In this document: one piece after another, positions 31,383-43,634 of the stretch
How the letters are laid out: each line of letters starts with the position of its first letter
How positions within the stretch are numbered: the first letter of the stretch is position 1
Assembly (NCBI GenBank): GCA_037962975.1
Contig: CM075671.1
Location: 39,270,501 to 39,334,500 of the forward strand
Direction: 5' to 3'
DNA: 64,000 bases
Source: Clitoria ternatea
Lineage: Eukaryota; Streptophyta; Magnoliopsida; Fabales; Fabaceae
The notes under the pieces: generated by a model
Databases searched by the model: none
What the model saw: only the letters and a program-made list of their open reading frames with translations
What the model was told of the DNA's origin: nothing
Position numbers and translations under genes: made by a program

Positions 31383-33922
31383 ATGCGCCCTAGAGCAGGC
31401 CACGCTGGTCCTTCAAACAGGGGGAGTTCTGGCTCTCGTGCCCCCCTTAGCCACCGTGGTGGGAGGATTCCAGCGAATCCTCCTGTGGCTGGGCCCCGTC
31501 GCTCAGAGAGAGCCAAAGCCTCTTCCTCACGAGCGTCTTCTTCCCAACGTCGCTGTGAGGCTCCCCTTGACTCGAGGGCTACCAGCCGCTCTGATGAGGG
31601 GTTAAGTGCTGAAGGTTACCTCTCTGACGATGTTGCTTTTTACCACAGTACATACGCGTTCCACCGTGCCTGCACAACCATGGACCTTCCAGGACGAGGA
31701 AAAACACCGGTTCTTCGCTCTGCTGAAGGGTGTGTCAACGTTGTTGCACACCGGCTTGACTGGGAGAAACTCAACAGGGAGAAACCCTACTGCTGGGTGG
31801 AGGAGGAATTCCTAGAGATCCCTTCGCACCATGCAAGTGAGGAGGAATGCACGGTCTCTTTCCGCTGCAAAATATATTCAGATAAAAAGTACAAGGCACG
31901 ATACGCTATGATGGCACCACATCCCTCTGAAAGAATATGCCACAGCATCCCTGATGTGAGGTCGGTCTACATGTACGACTTCGTCTTCTTGAAATTGGGA
32001 GTACGCTTCCCCATGACGGAGTTCCAGATGGCCGTCCTGCGTTTCCTAGACTGCGCCCCCACACAACTGCATCCCAACGGTTGGGGTCTTGTCCGGGCTC
32101 TGGAGGTTCTGGGGGAGCATTTCAACTTCTCCGCCACTGTGGCCAAGCTATTTTACTATTACCAAGTGGTCCACCGTGCTAATAAGAAGGGCGGCCTTGG
32201 GTTCATTACTCTCCGTAGTGACTCAAGGGTTGTAAATTTCAAGTCTTATACGGAATCCGTGAAGGTGGATGGACGCTCCTTCAAACACTACTATACACGG
32301 GTCTGGATTCAACCAAATAAGCCGGTCTTCTGGTGGAACAAGGAGGGGTTTACCAAGTTTCCCCTTAGCTGGACGCACGAGCATTTTCTCCTTATGAGCC
32401 GTGCTTATTATATAGACGAGAGTGAACTTTCCCCTCACTCTGTTGAGGTCTTGAGCGCCATGCAAACGGCCTCAAAGACCCTCAAAGGGTTTTCCAGTCG
32501 GCTCCTCTTGGCCGAGGATGACATCAGAAACACCTACCTCCGTAATATCTGCTCTTAATCTCTTTGTGTTGTATAATTATTCCGCTCTGATTATTTTTTC
32601 TTCTTGTATGCTTATTCAACCTTTCTTGTTTTGCAGAACAAATCGAAAAAGCCTGCCCAGAGATGTTGTCGTTAAGGACCATGATGGCTGACGATGACTC
32701 CTCCTCAAAAGAAAATAAGATCCAGGCGAAGAGGAACGCCATCAAAACTCCCCTCATTCCTCTGACCTCTGCGGTAGGAGATGAGGTTCCTCTCTTCGAT
32801 GAGGAGGAAACTGAAGAACCAGCTGATGCCACTGGAGCGGGCGACGAGGAGGCCGTCCCAGAGAAGAAGAGGAAAAAGAGGCATCTTGTGAAAAAGGCAG
32901 ATCAAGAGAAGCCCTCCTCTGAGGACCCTGTGAAGAAGCGTCAGAGGACGGCCGAAGAAACTGAATCGAAGAAGGACAAGGGAAAGAAACCCATTCCTGA
33001 ATCCTCCACCCCTTCTTCACAGAATGCTTCAGAGCCGGACTCTGGGAATGGTCCTCCTTCGGCGTTTGAGCCTCCGCGTGACTCCTTCCTCTCCCCTTAC
33101 TTGTGGTTTCAGGGGTCCATGCCTCCCACTCTCCCAAAGGCGCGGTATTGCCTCTGCCCTTCCGTCGACGCTGCTGAGGTTCGAGGTGCTTGTAAGGCCG
33201 GGCGTTGGCAGCTTGATGAATTGTCCGGCCTGCTTGATTCCCTGAGCGAGAAGGCAGATTATATGGATCAAGTTGAAAAACTTGAGACCGAACTCGCGGT
33301 GAAGGAGAAATGGGCGACCAAGCAAGCTGAAGTTCATAGGGGCGTCGAGTCAGAATTGAAGAAAACTAAGGAAACGCTCCAGAGGAAAACTGAAGAGGCG
33401 AGCCAAGTGCATTTTACGAACAAGGCCCTAGAGCGGGAAGTTGCCGACCTCCAGAAAAAGAATAAATCCATACCCCTCCTTGAAGAAGAATTACAACTGG
33501 AGAAGAAGAGATCGGCTAAGCTTGCTGACGATCTCAAAGTTATGGAGGACAGTCGCAACAAAGACCTTGGGGAGTGGGAGATCATTCGGAAGGAGATGCA
33601 AGCCCAAATTGATGAACTCAAGAAGGGTGGTGCGAGTGCTGGGCCTTCAGAAGAGGATTTTGCCAAGGTTCAAAGAAAACTAGCTGTTGCGAAGGCCAAG
33701 GCTTCCAAAGCCTTGGAGATATGCAAAAATGTGGCATATGAATCCTTCGGCCTGGCCCTTCGTCAAGTCTACTATCGTAACCCTGGAGTGAAGCTGAATT
33801 TGTACGGATTAGATCCGTTCTTCGAATTCCATGGGGGAAAACTTGTCGAAGTGCACAAGGACGGCTCGCACCATGAACCCCATGCATCACTTTATGAACT
33901 GCCTCCCCTCCCAGAAGGTTAA
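31383..33922 (+). CDS. Antisense extra gene of the Tat element (putative gypsy-type transposon domain), two exons
   Basis: Exon 1 is 31383-32541 and exon 2 is 32637-33922. The donor is GTAATA, the acceptor TTTTGCAG, and the join (C + AA) keeps frame into QIEKACPEM. Spliced it gives 814 residues with no stop. Exon 1 holds the domain known as putative gypsy-type transposon (KLGVRFPMTEFQMAVLRFL, LDCAPTQLHPNGWGLVRALE, PVFWWNKEGFTKFPLSW). Exon 2 starts with a basic, Glu/Lys-rich region (KKRKKRHLVKKA), then a long coiled coil (about 33240-33720) and a conserved tail (AYESFGLALRQVYYRNPGV). No catalytic motif is seen and the function is unknown. It runs opposite to gag-pol and remains open although gag-pol is broken. 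Confidence 0.8.
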
Positions 33923-34761
33923 AGTATGGAGCCCACAACGTCCACCGCTGCCTCTGGAGCTGAAGCACAAGAAGGTGCCCAAACTGGAGTGGAGGACAAA
34001 ACGGAGAAGGCAGGAGTGCCCATTGTGGAGGATCAAGCACCGGCCTCTTAATTATGCTTTATTCGTAGCTGTGTACTGGGATCAGCTCCAGCTTTAACTA
34101 CCTTGTGTCTTGAACAATTTTTATTTTTTGGAAATAAAATTCACTGTTGGTTTTCTTCAACTGCTTGCGTCGAATATATGATTGCTGAATAACTTAGTGC
34201 TATACCAAACACTTTATTGTTTTCAATGCTTTGCGAATCCGTTCTGTGTGGTTACCTAGCTGCTTAAAGCGTACTTATCACACCGGATTAAGATAACAAA
34301 TTGTAACGAATAAGTGACAATTAAGTTAAAGCATGCCCTGTCCCCAAGTGTAAGTACATTGGGAAGGGAAAGTTTATCTCAAGGATTACCTTTTAACTTC
34401 TTAAAAAGATAGAAATGCTTATCTGTCCTCGAAGATGTAGAGCGGGTACGTTAGCATTCAACCGCTCCGAGGTGGATATTCCACAATTGAGGACGGATAT
34501 TGCCTTTGAATTTTTGTATAGCTTTGGCAAGGGTAAGCTTTACGCCTTTCTCTTGAGGTTCGGTTCGGTCCTGCACCTCAAGTCTTCACACGGCGTTCGG
34601 TTCGATCCTACTAACCGTACTTGGAGTTCGGTGCAATCCTACAATCCAAGCCTTCAACACGGGGTTCGGATCAGGGCTAATCCTGAACCTACTGCGCCCG
34701 TTACTCAGGGTTCAGCGTGGTTTTCTGTATGAACCAGCCTACTGCGCCCAAGCCTTCGCAT
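33923..34761. other. 3' region of the antisense gene and repeat-rich spacer
   Basis: A poly(A) signal AATAAA is at 34133-34138, about 210 bases after the stop. Beyond 34550 come diverged copies of the GGGTTCGG motif that becomes a regular 59-bp repeat after 34762. Confidence 0.55.
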
Positions 34762-35115
34762 GGGGTTCGGTTTGTGGCCTTGAGGAAAGACCAGCCCTAC
34801 AACCCATGTAGTCTTTGAATGGGGTTCGGTTTGTGGCCTTGAAAAAGGACCAGCCCTACAACCCATGTAGTCTTCGAATGGGGTTCGGTTTGTGGCCTTG
34901 AAAAAGGACCAGCCCTACAACCCATGTAGTCTTCGAATGGGGTTCGGTTTGTGGCCTTGAAAAAGGACCAGCCCTACAACCCATGTAGTCTTCGAATGGG
35001 GTTCGGTTTGTGGCCTTGAAAAAGGACCAGCACTACAACCCATGTAGTCTTCGAATGGGGTTCGGTTTGTGGCCTTGAAAAAGGACCAGCCCTACAACCC
35101 ATTCCACCTCAAGGA
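34762..35115. repeat. 59-bp tandem repeat, six copies
   Basis: GGGGTTCGGTTTGTGGCCTT begins at 34762, 34821, 34880, 34939, 34998 and 35057. Units 2 to 6 are nearly identical, which points to recent expansion; diverged relatives lie upstream (34556-34700). Internal tandem arrays after pol are common in the Tat lineage. Confidence 0.93.
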
Positions 35116-35250
35116 GTTACATCGTCAAAACACACGATGTGTGATTGAGATCATCCGTCCTGAGGGGTCTTCATCAGTTCCTCGAGGAGTTATATCATCA
35201 ACTACAGAATTGGTAGTTGAGTTCATCCATCCTGAGGTGTATGCGTATTA

Positions 35251-36531
35251 TGTTAGGGAATCCCTAGTGTATGAGCAGCGGAAATACAAGGATTCCCATA
35301 GGATTTGCAAAGCGCCGTGTTTCAAAGCATAAGACAAACACACACAAAAATTGCGTTTTAGGATTACCTCTTGAAGAATATCGAAGCAATCGTAGCCTCG
35401 TCCTTTAGGAGTCCACACGAGTACTCCCACCAGAAATGCTACACCTTCCAAATGCTAGTTTGACGGCGTGTAGCTTTTGCAACTTTTGCGTATTTTTGTG
35501 TCTCTTTAGGGTAGCCGCCTATGAGCATCTTATGCTCTATTTATAGGCTTAGTTTTGACCTAATTTGCTCTCTAAAGAGTGGCCTCCTTACTCATTCTAA
35601 ATGAGTTAGGCCCAATAGTCTTATTTTAGTCCAACTAAAATAAAAAGCTATTTTCTGATGGGCTTACTCTATGTGTGTGACCCTATAGGTAAAATACTCG
35701 GTTATATTAATAATAAACTATTTTATTATTAATATAAAATAAGAGCGGCATCTAGCAATGCATCATTATGTCCGAATATTATTTATTAACAACATAACCT
35801 ATAAATGATAATTATTTTATATGTCTGTTCCTTTTGTCACGATATCCTAATTGGGCCCAAGGCATGGTCGTGTCATCCTTGTACGGTCCAATTTATTTTA
35901 CTTGATACCGGAGTAGACTTTATCTGAATAAATATCCAATATTTATTCTTTCTAGCATGGCCATGCATTTCCTTAGTCTCACTCCATCAAGTGGCCTATA
36001 GATATCACTCCTGTCACATAGGAGAGACAAATCCCATCTACATCACTCACATCCCTCTGCATAATTTGTACATTGCCTAACCACAACCTTTATAGTCCTC
36101 TTATTACAGAAGACGTTTGATTGTATTAAAACAATAAACTCCTTATGTAGGAATCGTAGTGACTTCAGGTCAAAGGACTACATATACCATTATCACATTG
36201 AGAATCGTTTATGACATTCATGTAACGATCCATGCAACGTTCTCATGGTGGGTCTATCCAGTGCATCATTACTCTTAATGTGTACCCGTGTGAAGACTTG
36301 ATATCATTTATATCCATGATCTGTGAGATCAGATCATCAGTACACTCACACACTAGTCTTAATGTATTTACGTGTCCCCACGTAAATACTTGACTAGGGA
36401 CATTTTAGGAATAACTCTCATATGACCTATTACTCCAAGGATAAATAAAGATTGTTAAACTATTTAACAAAAAATGACTTATTCAAAATGATGCAAACCT
36501 ATATATAGGCTTTTAGTGCATATTTCCAACA
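35251..36531 (-). repeat. Copia 3' LTR (left copy)
   Basis: Ends TGTTAGGG and CCAACA as written on the plus strand. A minus-strand TATA box GCCTATAAATAGAGC is near 35540-35555. Two differences from the right copy were noticed (an A/G near 36450 and a C/T near 36105). Confidence 0.93.
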
Positions 36532-39300
36532 ATCTCCCACTTGCACTTAGAGCCGATAAGGTTAATGCCCAATGACGTCTACAGTGCCCTTATGCTTTTA
36601 CTATGTAAGCGGTTTTACTAGTGGGTTCCCAATAATTGGTATGCATATTGCATATTTTTACATCTTCCAAAGATGGAACTATTTAAGTATATGCTTGGAT
36701 TAATCCACTTCCTTATATTGTTCTATGGTTCCATTGTCATCACAGTGGAAACTCATAGGATACAAAACATTTGGAATGATTAAATGTAAATTGACTTCTT
36801 TTGTAATTTAACATAGCAAAATACTTAGATTTGTTAGTAGAACCAACGATTGTTTCTTGCTTTGAACCTTTCAAGCATACATCGTAACCATCTTGACAAC
36901 ACATATATTTTGATTGCAATCTTAGGTCTAAAAATTGACATCGATGTAACCTTTACAACGAGCTCATCTTCCATTTATCAAGATTAAATCCTTAGTCCTT
37001 CTCAAGTGTTTAAGGATACTCTTGACTATAGAATGAGAATATTATTAGTTCTAGAAGAAGCATGTCTTCTGCATGTAATACTAGAACTATAATTGTGTAG
37101 TTACTAACCCTTTTATAGTCACAAGATTTATCTTCGTTCTTTAATGAAGATTCTAGCTTCTAAAAGCTTGCTTCAATCCATAAATGGAACATTTGTAGTT
37201 CACATACCTTCTTAGATGTTTCAGGCATAAAAGGCCTTTAGGTTGTGTCATATACACATCCTCAAGATGATTTCCATCTTGACATCTATCTACCATATCT
37301 CATAATGGTGGTATACTGCTACAACAAGCAGGATCTAAATGGTTTTTAAGCTAATTGAATTTTGTCAATCTTGCTTTTAAAGGTACTCTTATTACCATCC
37401 ATGTTTAGTTTTCCTTTTGAAAACCCACTTGCATCCTATAGGCTTTACCCTTTAGGTGTGTCAACCAAGGTTCATACCTTGTTAATATACATGGAACCCA
37501 TTTCAAATCCCATGGTCTTATGCCATGTCTTAGAATCTAAACTTGCATTGGCCTCTTCATAAGAAGCTTGGTCATTTAGCAATATGCCTCCTTCCTGATT
37601 TATAAGATATCCACATTTTTCAGGTTTGGTGACATATCCTATTTGATCTTATGCAAGTCTTGTGCTACCGGAGCTAATGATGTCACAACACTTTGTGATT
37701 TCTGCTCCAAGTCCATCCTTGACTTTTAAATGCTTTGTGATACTTGAATTTCTTCAAGTTCTATCATCCTCCCACTGATTCTTTAAGGGATATACTCTTA
37801 TTCAAGAATACAATATTCTAAGCAACAAGCCTTTTATTCTCAGATGGATTGTAGAATTGATAACCCTTGGCTCTCTTTGGGTATCTCACATAAGACATTT
37901 ATCTAATTTGGATCCGACCTTGTCAGAGTTGGATGCTCTATAGAAGCATCATAGTTCCAAATTATTAGTAAAGACATACTAGGTTTCTTCCTAGTCCATA
38001 TCATATATGGTTTCTTTAAGAAAGTCTAAGATGGAACATGGTTAAGTATGGAAATTTTTGTTAATAAAGAAACGTTAAAGGAGTTAGAGATGTTTGATAA
38101 TAATCAATAATCAAACTATGTCCAACAAGGTTTGACTTTTCCCCGTATAGATGCTATTAAGGCATTCCATGAGGAATAAGTTAAGAGGTAATCTCTCACT
38201 CTATTAGATAGTTATCAAACTTGTAGCTCAAATTATTTGCTATCTTGATCTAATCAATAGCTTTAATTGTCTTGCCAATTTGGTTTTTCACTTCATTATG
38301 AATTCTTTAAACTTTTCAAAGACTTTCTAACTTATGTTACATAAATCCATACTCATTGACTTTTCAATTAGTATGTTGAAGTATTGAAAAACATATCTAG
38401 TTATTGTTCCAATAGGCCCACATACATCGTCATGTATTAGATAATAGATTACTCATCTTTTAATGAATGAGGTCTCAATTATCTCTCCAATGAATAAGAT
38501 TTACATGTCTCCATTGATTCCAAAATCAAAAGAGTCCATATAACCACATTAATGGTATTTAGAAATGTGTTTCTTATCCATTTGCCTTAGGAGACAATAC
38601 CATGTAAGTAAGGTTCAAAATCACTTATTTTAACCTACTTTGACAGTTGTTATAGATGAGAGTTTTGAGATTTAGGATGTGGAATCCATTACTCAATTGT
38701 GCATCAACATCCATTTAAAGAAACAAAGTTATTTTATAATAAGAAAAACATTTCTTGTCCAACAAGAAACAATATGCACAATGTCTAGTTCACTAACTAG
38801 CCCAATAGGTAAAAGATCTTATCTTTATTGTAGCAACTTTTGCTCAATTTTACATGGACTTCTCCACCCTTAACAAGTGATCTACTTCCTTGATCTTTCA
38901 AAATTTGAGATCTACTACTAGTATCTGATACTAATGTTAGTGAAGTAAAATAACTTGACTTCTATAACATGACCTGTAGTGGAAGTCTTACTTCCCTTTC
39001 TTTTGAACTCCTTCAAGTTCTTTAGATAAATTATTTCAATGCCTTATTTTGGCTAAAACTGGAAACAATTTCCTTTCTTGATCACCTTTTAGACTTCTAG
39101 ATTAACTTGGCCTTAATAAAGTCTGTATACGATCATATCGTATATCTCCCATATATTCATATTGCCTTTTACAGCTCAGAGTTTATGCAGACTCCATAGG
39201 GTATTCAAGACCCAACCATAGATGACATATAAGCCAAACATCACACACTGCCGCTTCATCTTTAATGAAGATAATTCTCAAGCCTCAATACCTATCTAGG
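36532..39300 (-). pseudogene. Decayed Copia pol (integrase, RT)
   Basis: On the minus strand, piecewise frames give integrase C-terminal text (about 37800-38080: LKIWNYDA, IPKESQGYQFYNPSENKRLV), the pre-RT linker and RT start (about 37380-37640: LINQEGGILLNDQASYEEAN, PIGCKWVFKRKTNMDGN), and later RT pieces (about 37000-37270: YTIIVLVLHAEDMLLL, where the active-site YVDD is no longer present). Stops and indels occur every few tens of codons, so no protein is made. gag and protease were not recognised to the right of this. Confidence 0.78.
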
Positions 39301-39689
39301 CATTTTTTTTAGATAAAGTGTCCTTCCAAAGGACAGATTGCAACAAAACAATATTTGGTATATCATGGTTATTCTAAAACAAATTACATGCAAATCTATC
39401 ACTTATATTTAAAACATATTTAAATTTTGGTCATTAAATAAATATGTTGTCTCTCACTATTTTGATTCAAAATAAATACCCTCACTGAATCATAAAAAAA
39501 AAATCCCATTGGAAGATTTTTTTTCTAGTGGGCCAAGATCCATATTTGGCCTAGTGTTGAGTCAGCTTTGGCTGATCGCCCAACCCTTGGTTATTTAGGT
39601 AGGAAACACATTTCCAATTGCATCTCATGCAACTCTTGGATGATTGAGTGGGTAACTCTTTACCCTTATTCATCTTATGAATTTAAGCT

Positions 39690-40260
39690 CAATCCTTACG
39701 CCTCTAAGTTATTTTCAATCCAATTGAAAAACTTAGTTAAGTTTAGGCCTAATAAAAACAATTTGGATATTACAATTATCCCATCGCGCCTTACTAATAT
39801 AAATGATAGCACCCTGCTTTGGCAGACCCACTATTTATTGACATTAGTCTCGACGAGTGTTATTTATTAGAAGGCGTTTAAACTTAATATTAACGCTTCT
39901 AGGTTCTTCAATCTGATTAAAGTTACCTAGATAAGTCCAATAAAAATGGTTGGATAATCCAATTATCCATCATCCTTTACTAATATCAATAAACGCACCC
40001 TGCTTTGGCAGAACCTACACTTTATTGAAACTAGCATTGATGACTGTTGTTTATTAGAACGCGTTTTAGACTGTTCATACCTTTAGGCTTTTCCAATCCA
40101 ATTGAAAAAAGGTTTATTTGAATAAAACTTAATAATACTTGGATAATCCAATTATCCAATCATGTCCTACTAAACATAAATAAAGGCACCCAACTATGAC
40201 GTGACCTGCACTTTATTTATATCAAGTTAGACGTTATTACTTATTGGAAGGTATGATTGT
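39690..40260. repeat. ~188-bp tandem repeat, three diverged copies
   Basis: The anchors GGATATTACAATTATCC (39765), GGATAATCCAATTATCC (39952) and the same (40141) are spaced 187 and 189 bases. Each is followed by a CACCC segment (GCACCCTGCTTTGGCAGA in copies 1-2) and a TTATT(A/G) GAA block. Confidence 0.8.
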
Positions 40261-41309
40261 CGGGCTTGAGGGATTTTAATTTTCTTATTGTTCATTACCG
40301 ACTTTCATTAAACGCTTTAACGCAAAATAAAACCCCAAAAACATGCAATCAAAATTGTGAGATGGTTATGGTCTTCCTAGAAAATAAAATAAAATAAAAT
40401 AAACCTAAAGGAACTATGGTATCTTGACTTCATGAAGTCCTACTTCTTGAAACCACCATCCTCCTAGAGTCACCACTCCTTTGTTCCTTTCAAGGTCATA
40501 TCCATCACCACTCTAGGTTTCTTCTAGGTCTCCACCTTGTTGGCTTTTCCAAGATTACAATATAATAAAGAAAACTCGTTTTACATACGAGTGAAGGGTT
40601 GAGAGAAGAAATTTAAGAATAGAGAAAGGCACAGCACGCAGGCTGTATTTAAAATTAAATAAAAAAAATCTAAGACCATAACCATTCACCGCTGGACGTG
40701 TTAATTAATCAATTAATAGAGTAATCAATTGTATTTAAAATAAAATAAATTTTAAAACACATAATTAAACACGCGGGGTCATAAAAGGAAAACTACGCAA
40801 AGAAGTTTGGCGGCTCTGTTGACCGTTCAACAGACAGGGTCAAGGGGTGTTCCAACCCAAATATTTAGTACTGTAATCAGGTTAGTTCCCAGGAAAGAGA
40901 GGTGGGTCCGGAGTGACCGCTTAAGTACCAAGTCTTTCCTAGCCAGAACGTCCCACTGACCATTAACAGCTCAAAATATTCGGTTATGATTTCAAATAAT
41001 TTGAAATCTTTAATTTTGAAACAGCCAAGATTTAACTTTTAAAACTTATCTTTTGACCCTTATAATTATCCTAAAATAGGAATAATCAAAGTTTAACTTT
41101 TAAACCTTATCTCTAGAGTTCAAGATATTTTATTTCGAATCCTATTAAATTTGATAAAGATCTTATCTTTAATTTGTAACTTTTACAAATCCTATCAAAT
41201 TTATTAAGGATTAAATATTTGATTTTAAAATTATTAAATTTAATAAAGATCTTATCTTCTATTTGTAACAATTATAAATCATATTAAATTTAATGAATAT
41301 GAATCAATT

Positions 41310-41510
41310 TGTAACTCCTACAAATCACATTAATTTTAAAAAGATCACATATGATGCAAATCCTATTAAAATCAATAAGAATAAATTATTTAAATTTGTA
41401 ACTCTTACAAATCACATTAATTTTAAAAGGATCACAAACAATGCAAATCCTATTAAAATTAATAAGAATAAATTATTTAAATTTGTAACTCTTACAAACT
41501 TTAATTTTAA
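41310..41510. repeat. 87-bp direct repeat, two and a part copies
   Basis: TGTAACTCCTACAAA at 41310 and TGTAACTCTTACAAA at 41397 and 41484. The units share ATGCAAATCCTATTAAAAT and AATAAGAATAAATTATTTAA. The 74-residue ORF across it is a product of the repeat. Confidence 0.8.
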
Positions 41511-42145
41511 CAAATAATTAAAAATTTGATTTGTAACTTTTACAAATCGAATTTAAAATATAATATTAAAATCAAATATTTTATTTGTAACATTTACAAA
41601 TAAATAAAATACCATTACAGCTAGGTTTCAACTTTTGAATCTTAGTTTTCATTACGGCTAGGGTTTAACTCTTAAACTTTCTAAACACAATCTCACATGA
41701 ACAATTCATATTAGAAAAGAGAAAGCATATAGACGTCATTGCATACAACCCTTGATTTCAATTTAATTAAATAAACATAAAACATGCCTTATAATTAGAA
41801 CACATATAAAACAATCACCATTGCAACATACAACATGTTCATATAATAAAGCACATCCTAAAAACATGTTCTTAAATTAGAATGTTGAGAAAAGAAATCA
41901 ATATACATAAAGCAAAAATATATTGATATTAGCTTTCAAAAGGTCCAACCTTTGCAACATATCTCATAAAAAGCAACCTTTATATAATATCTCATTAAAA
42001 ATGCAACCTTTGCAACATATCTAATAAAAGATGCAACCTTTGCAAAAGGATTCAACCTTTACAATTCTTTTCATAAAAGAAATTTTAATTTCATTTTTAC
42101 ATGTTCTTTAAACAAATGTTTGCCCAAAACACGGTTTTGCAACCA

Positions 42146-42159
42146 GGCTCTGATACCAC
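42146..42159 (-). other. Copia primer-binding site
   Basis: The minus strand reads GTGGTATCAGAGCC immediately after the 5' (right) LTR, complementary to the 3' end of initiator methionine tRNA. Confidence 0.85.
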
Positions 42160-43440
42160 TGTTAGGGAATCCCTAGTGTATGAGCAGCGGAAATACAAGG
42201 ATTCCCATAGGATTTGCAAAGCGCCGTGTTTCAAAGCATAAGACAAACACACACAAAAATTGCGTTTTAGGATTACCTCTTGAAGAATATCGAAGCAATC
42301 GTAGCCTCGTCCTTTAGGAGTCCACACGAGTACTCCCACCAGAAATGCTACACCTTCCAAATGCTAGTTTGACGGCGTGTAGCTTTTGCAACTTTTGCGT
42401 ATTTTTGTGTCTCTTTAGGGTAGCCGCCTATGAGCATCTTATGCTCTATTTATAGGCTTAGTTTTGACCTAATTTGCTCTCTAAAGAGTGGCCTCCTTAC
42501 TCATTCTAAATGAGTTAGGCCCAATAGTCTTATTTTAGTCCAACTAAAATAAAAAGCTATTTTCTGATGGGCTTACTCTATGTGTGTGACCCTATAGGTA
42601 AAATACTCGGTTATATTAATAATAAACTATTTTATTATTAATATAAAATAAGAGCGGCATCTAGCAATGCATCATTATGTCCGAATATTATTTATTAACA
42701 ACATAACCTATAAATGATAATTATTTTATATGTCTGTTCCTTTTGTCACGATATCCTAATTGGGCCCAAGGCATGGTCGTGTCATCCTTGTACGGTCCAA
42801 TTTATTTTACTTGATACCGGAGTAGACTTTATCTGAATAAATATCCAATATTTATTCTTTCTAGCATGGCCATGCATTTCCTTAGTCTCACTCCATCAAG
42901 TGGCCTATAGATATCACTCCTGTCACATAGGAGAGACAAATCCCATCTACATCACTCACATCCCTCTGCATAATTTGTACATTGCCTAACCACAACCTTT
43001 ATAGTCCTCTTATTATAGAAGACGTTTGATTGTATTAAAACAATAAACTCCTTATGTAGGAATCGTAGTGACTTCAGGTCAAAGGACTACATATACCATT
43101 ATCACATTGAGAATCGTTTATGACATTCATGTAACGATCCATGCAACGTTCTCATGGTGGGTCTATCCAGTGCATCATTACTCTTAATGTGTACCCGTGT
43201 GAAGACTTGATATCATTTATATCCATGATCTGTGAGATCAGATCATCAGTACACTCACACACTAGTCTTAATGTATTTACGTGTCCCCACGTAAATACTT
43301 GACTAGGGACATTTTAGGAATAACTCTCATATGACCTATTACTCCAAGGATAAATAAAGGTTGTTAAACTATTTAACAAAAAATGACTTATTCAAAATGA
43401 TGCAAACCTATATATAGGCTTTTAGTGCATATTTCCAACA
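42160..43440 (-). repeat. Copia 5' LTR (right copy)
   Basis: 1281 bp, collinear with the left copy. On the minus strand it precedes the primer site, so it is the 5' LTR and holds the promoter (TATA complement near 42449-42464). Confidence 0.93.
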
Positions 43441-43634
43441 TATTAAACTACGGCTATAAATCACAACACATAAGAAACGTGAGAATGATAGGGCGGTTAA
43501 AATGTATTCTCATTAAAATTGAAAGTACATTACATGAAAAGCGTAGTTGGGGTCATGCCTCGTTAAAACCTTCTTGAGAAAACCCAATGGGAAAAAACTC
43601 AAGTAAGGAAAAAGAGTACACGCCGTCTTACCAA

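Larger units (their letters stand above)
39301..42140. other. Non-coding interior of the Copia element
   Basis: AT-rich, no gag found. It contains a ~188-bp triplication (39690-40260), an 87-bp repeat (41310-41510), an AAAAT run near 40383-40402 and several short ATGCAACCTTTGCAA repeats near 41950-42050. Confidence 0.6.
35251..43440 (-). mobile_element. Non-autonomous Copia LTR retrotransposon with degenerate pol
   Basis: LTRs 35251-36531 and 42160-43440 are each 1281 bp and I see only two differences. The target duplication is TATTA (35246-35250 and 43441-43445). On the minus strand the primer site GTGGTATCAGAGCC directly follows the right LTR (42159-42146), matching the initiator methionine tRNA 3' end used by many Copia elements, and the purine tract GTGGGAGAT precedes the left LTR. 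The interior is 5.6 kb with no long ORF; recognisable pol pieces are full of stops and shifts. It must have moved using proteins from another element. It is inserted in the Gypsy element near the 59-bp repeats. Confidence 0.93.

Noticed and set aside
39568..39870. 100-residue ORF in the Copia interior
   Set aside because: Falls in the 188-bp non-coding repeat on the strand opposite to pol; no family resemblance.
42097..42360. 87-residue minus-strand ORF beginning MEGVAFLVGVLVWTPKGRG (also in the left LTR at 35248-35451)
   Set aside because: It lies across the Copia LTR and primer site; repeated because the LTR is repeated. Could be a short leader ORF, but nothing supports a protein.
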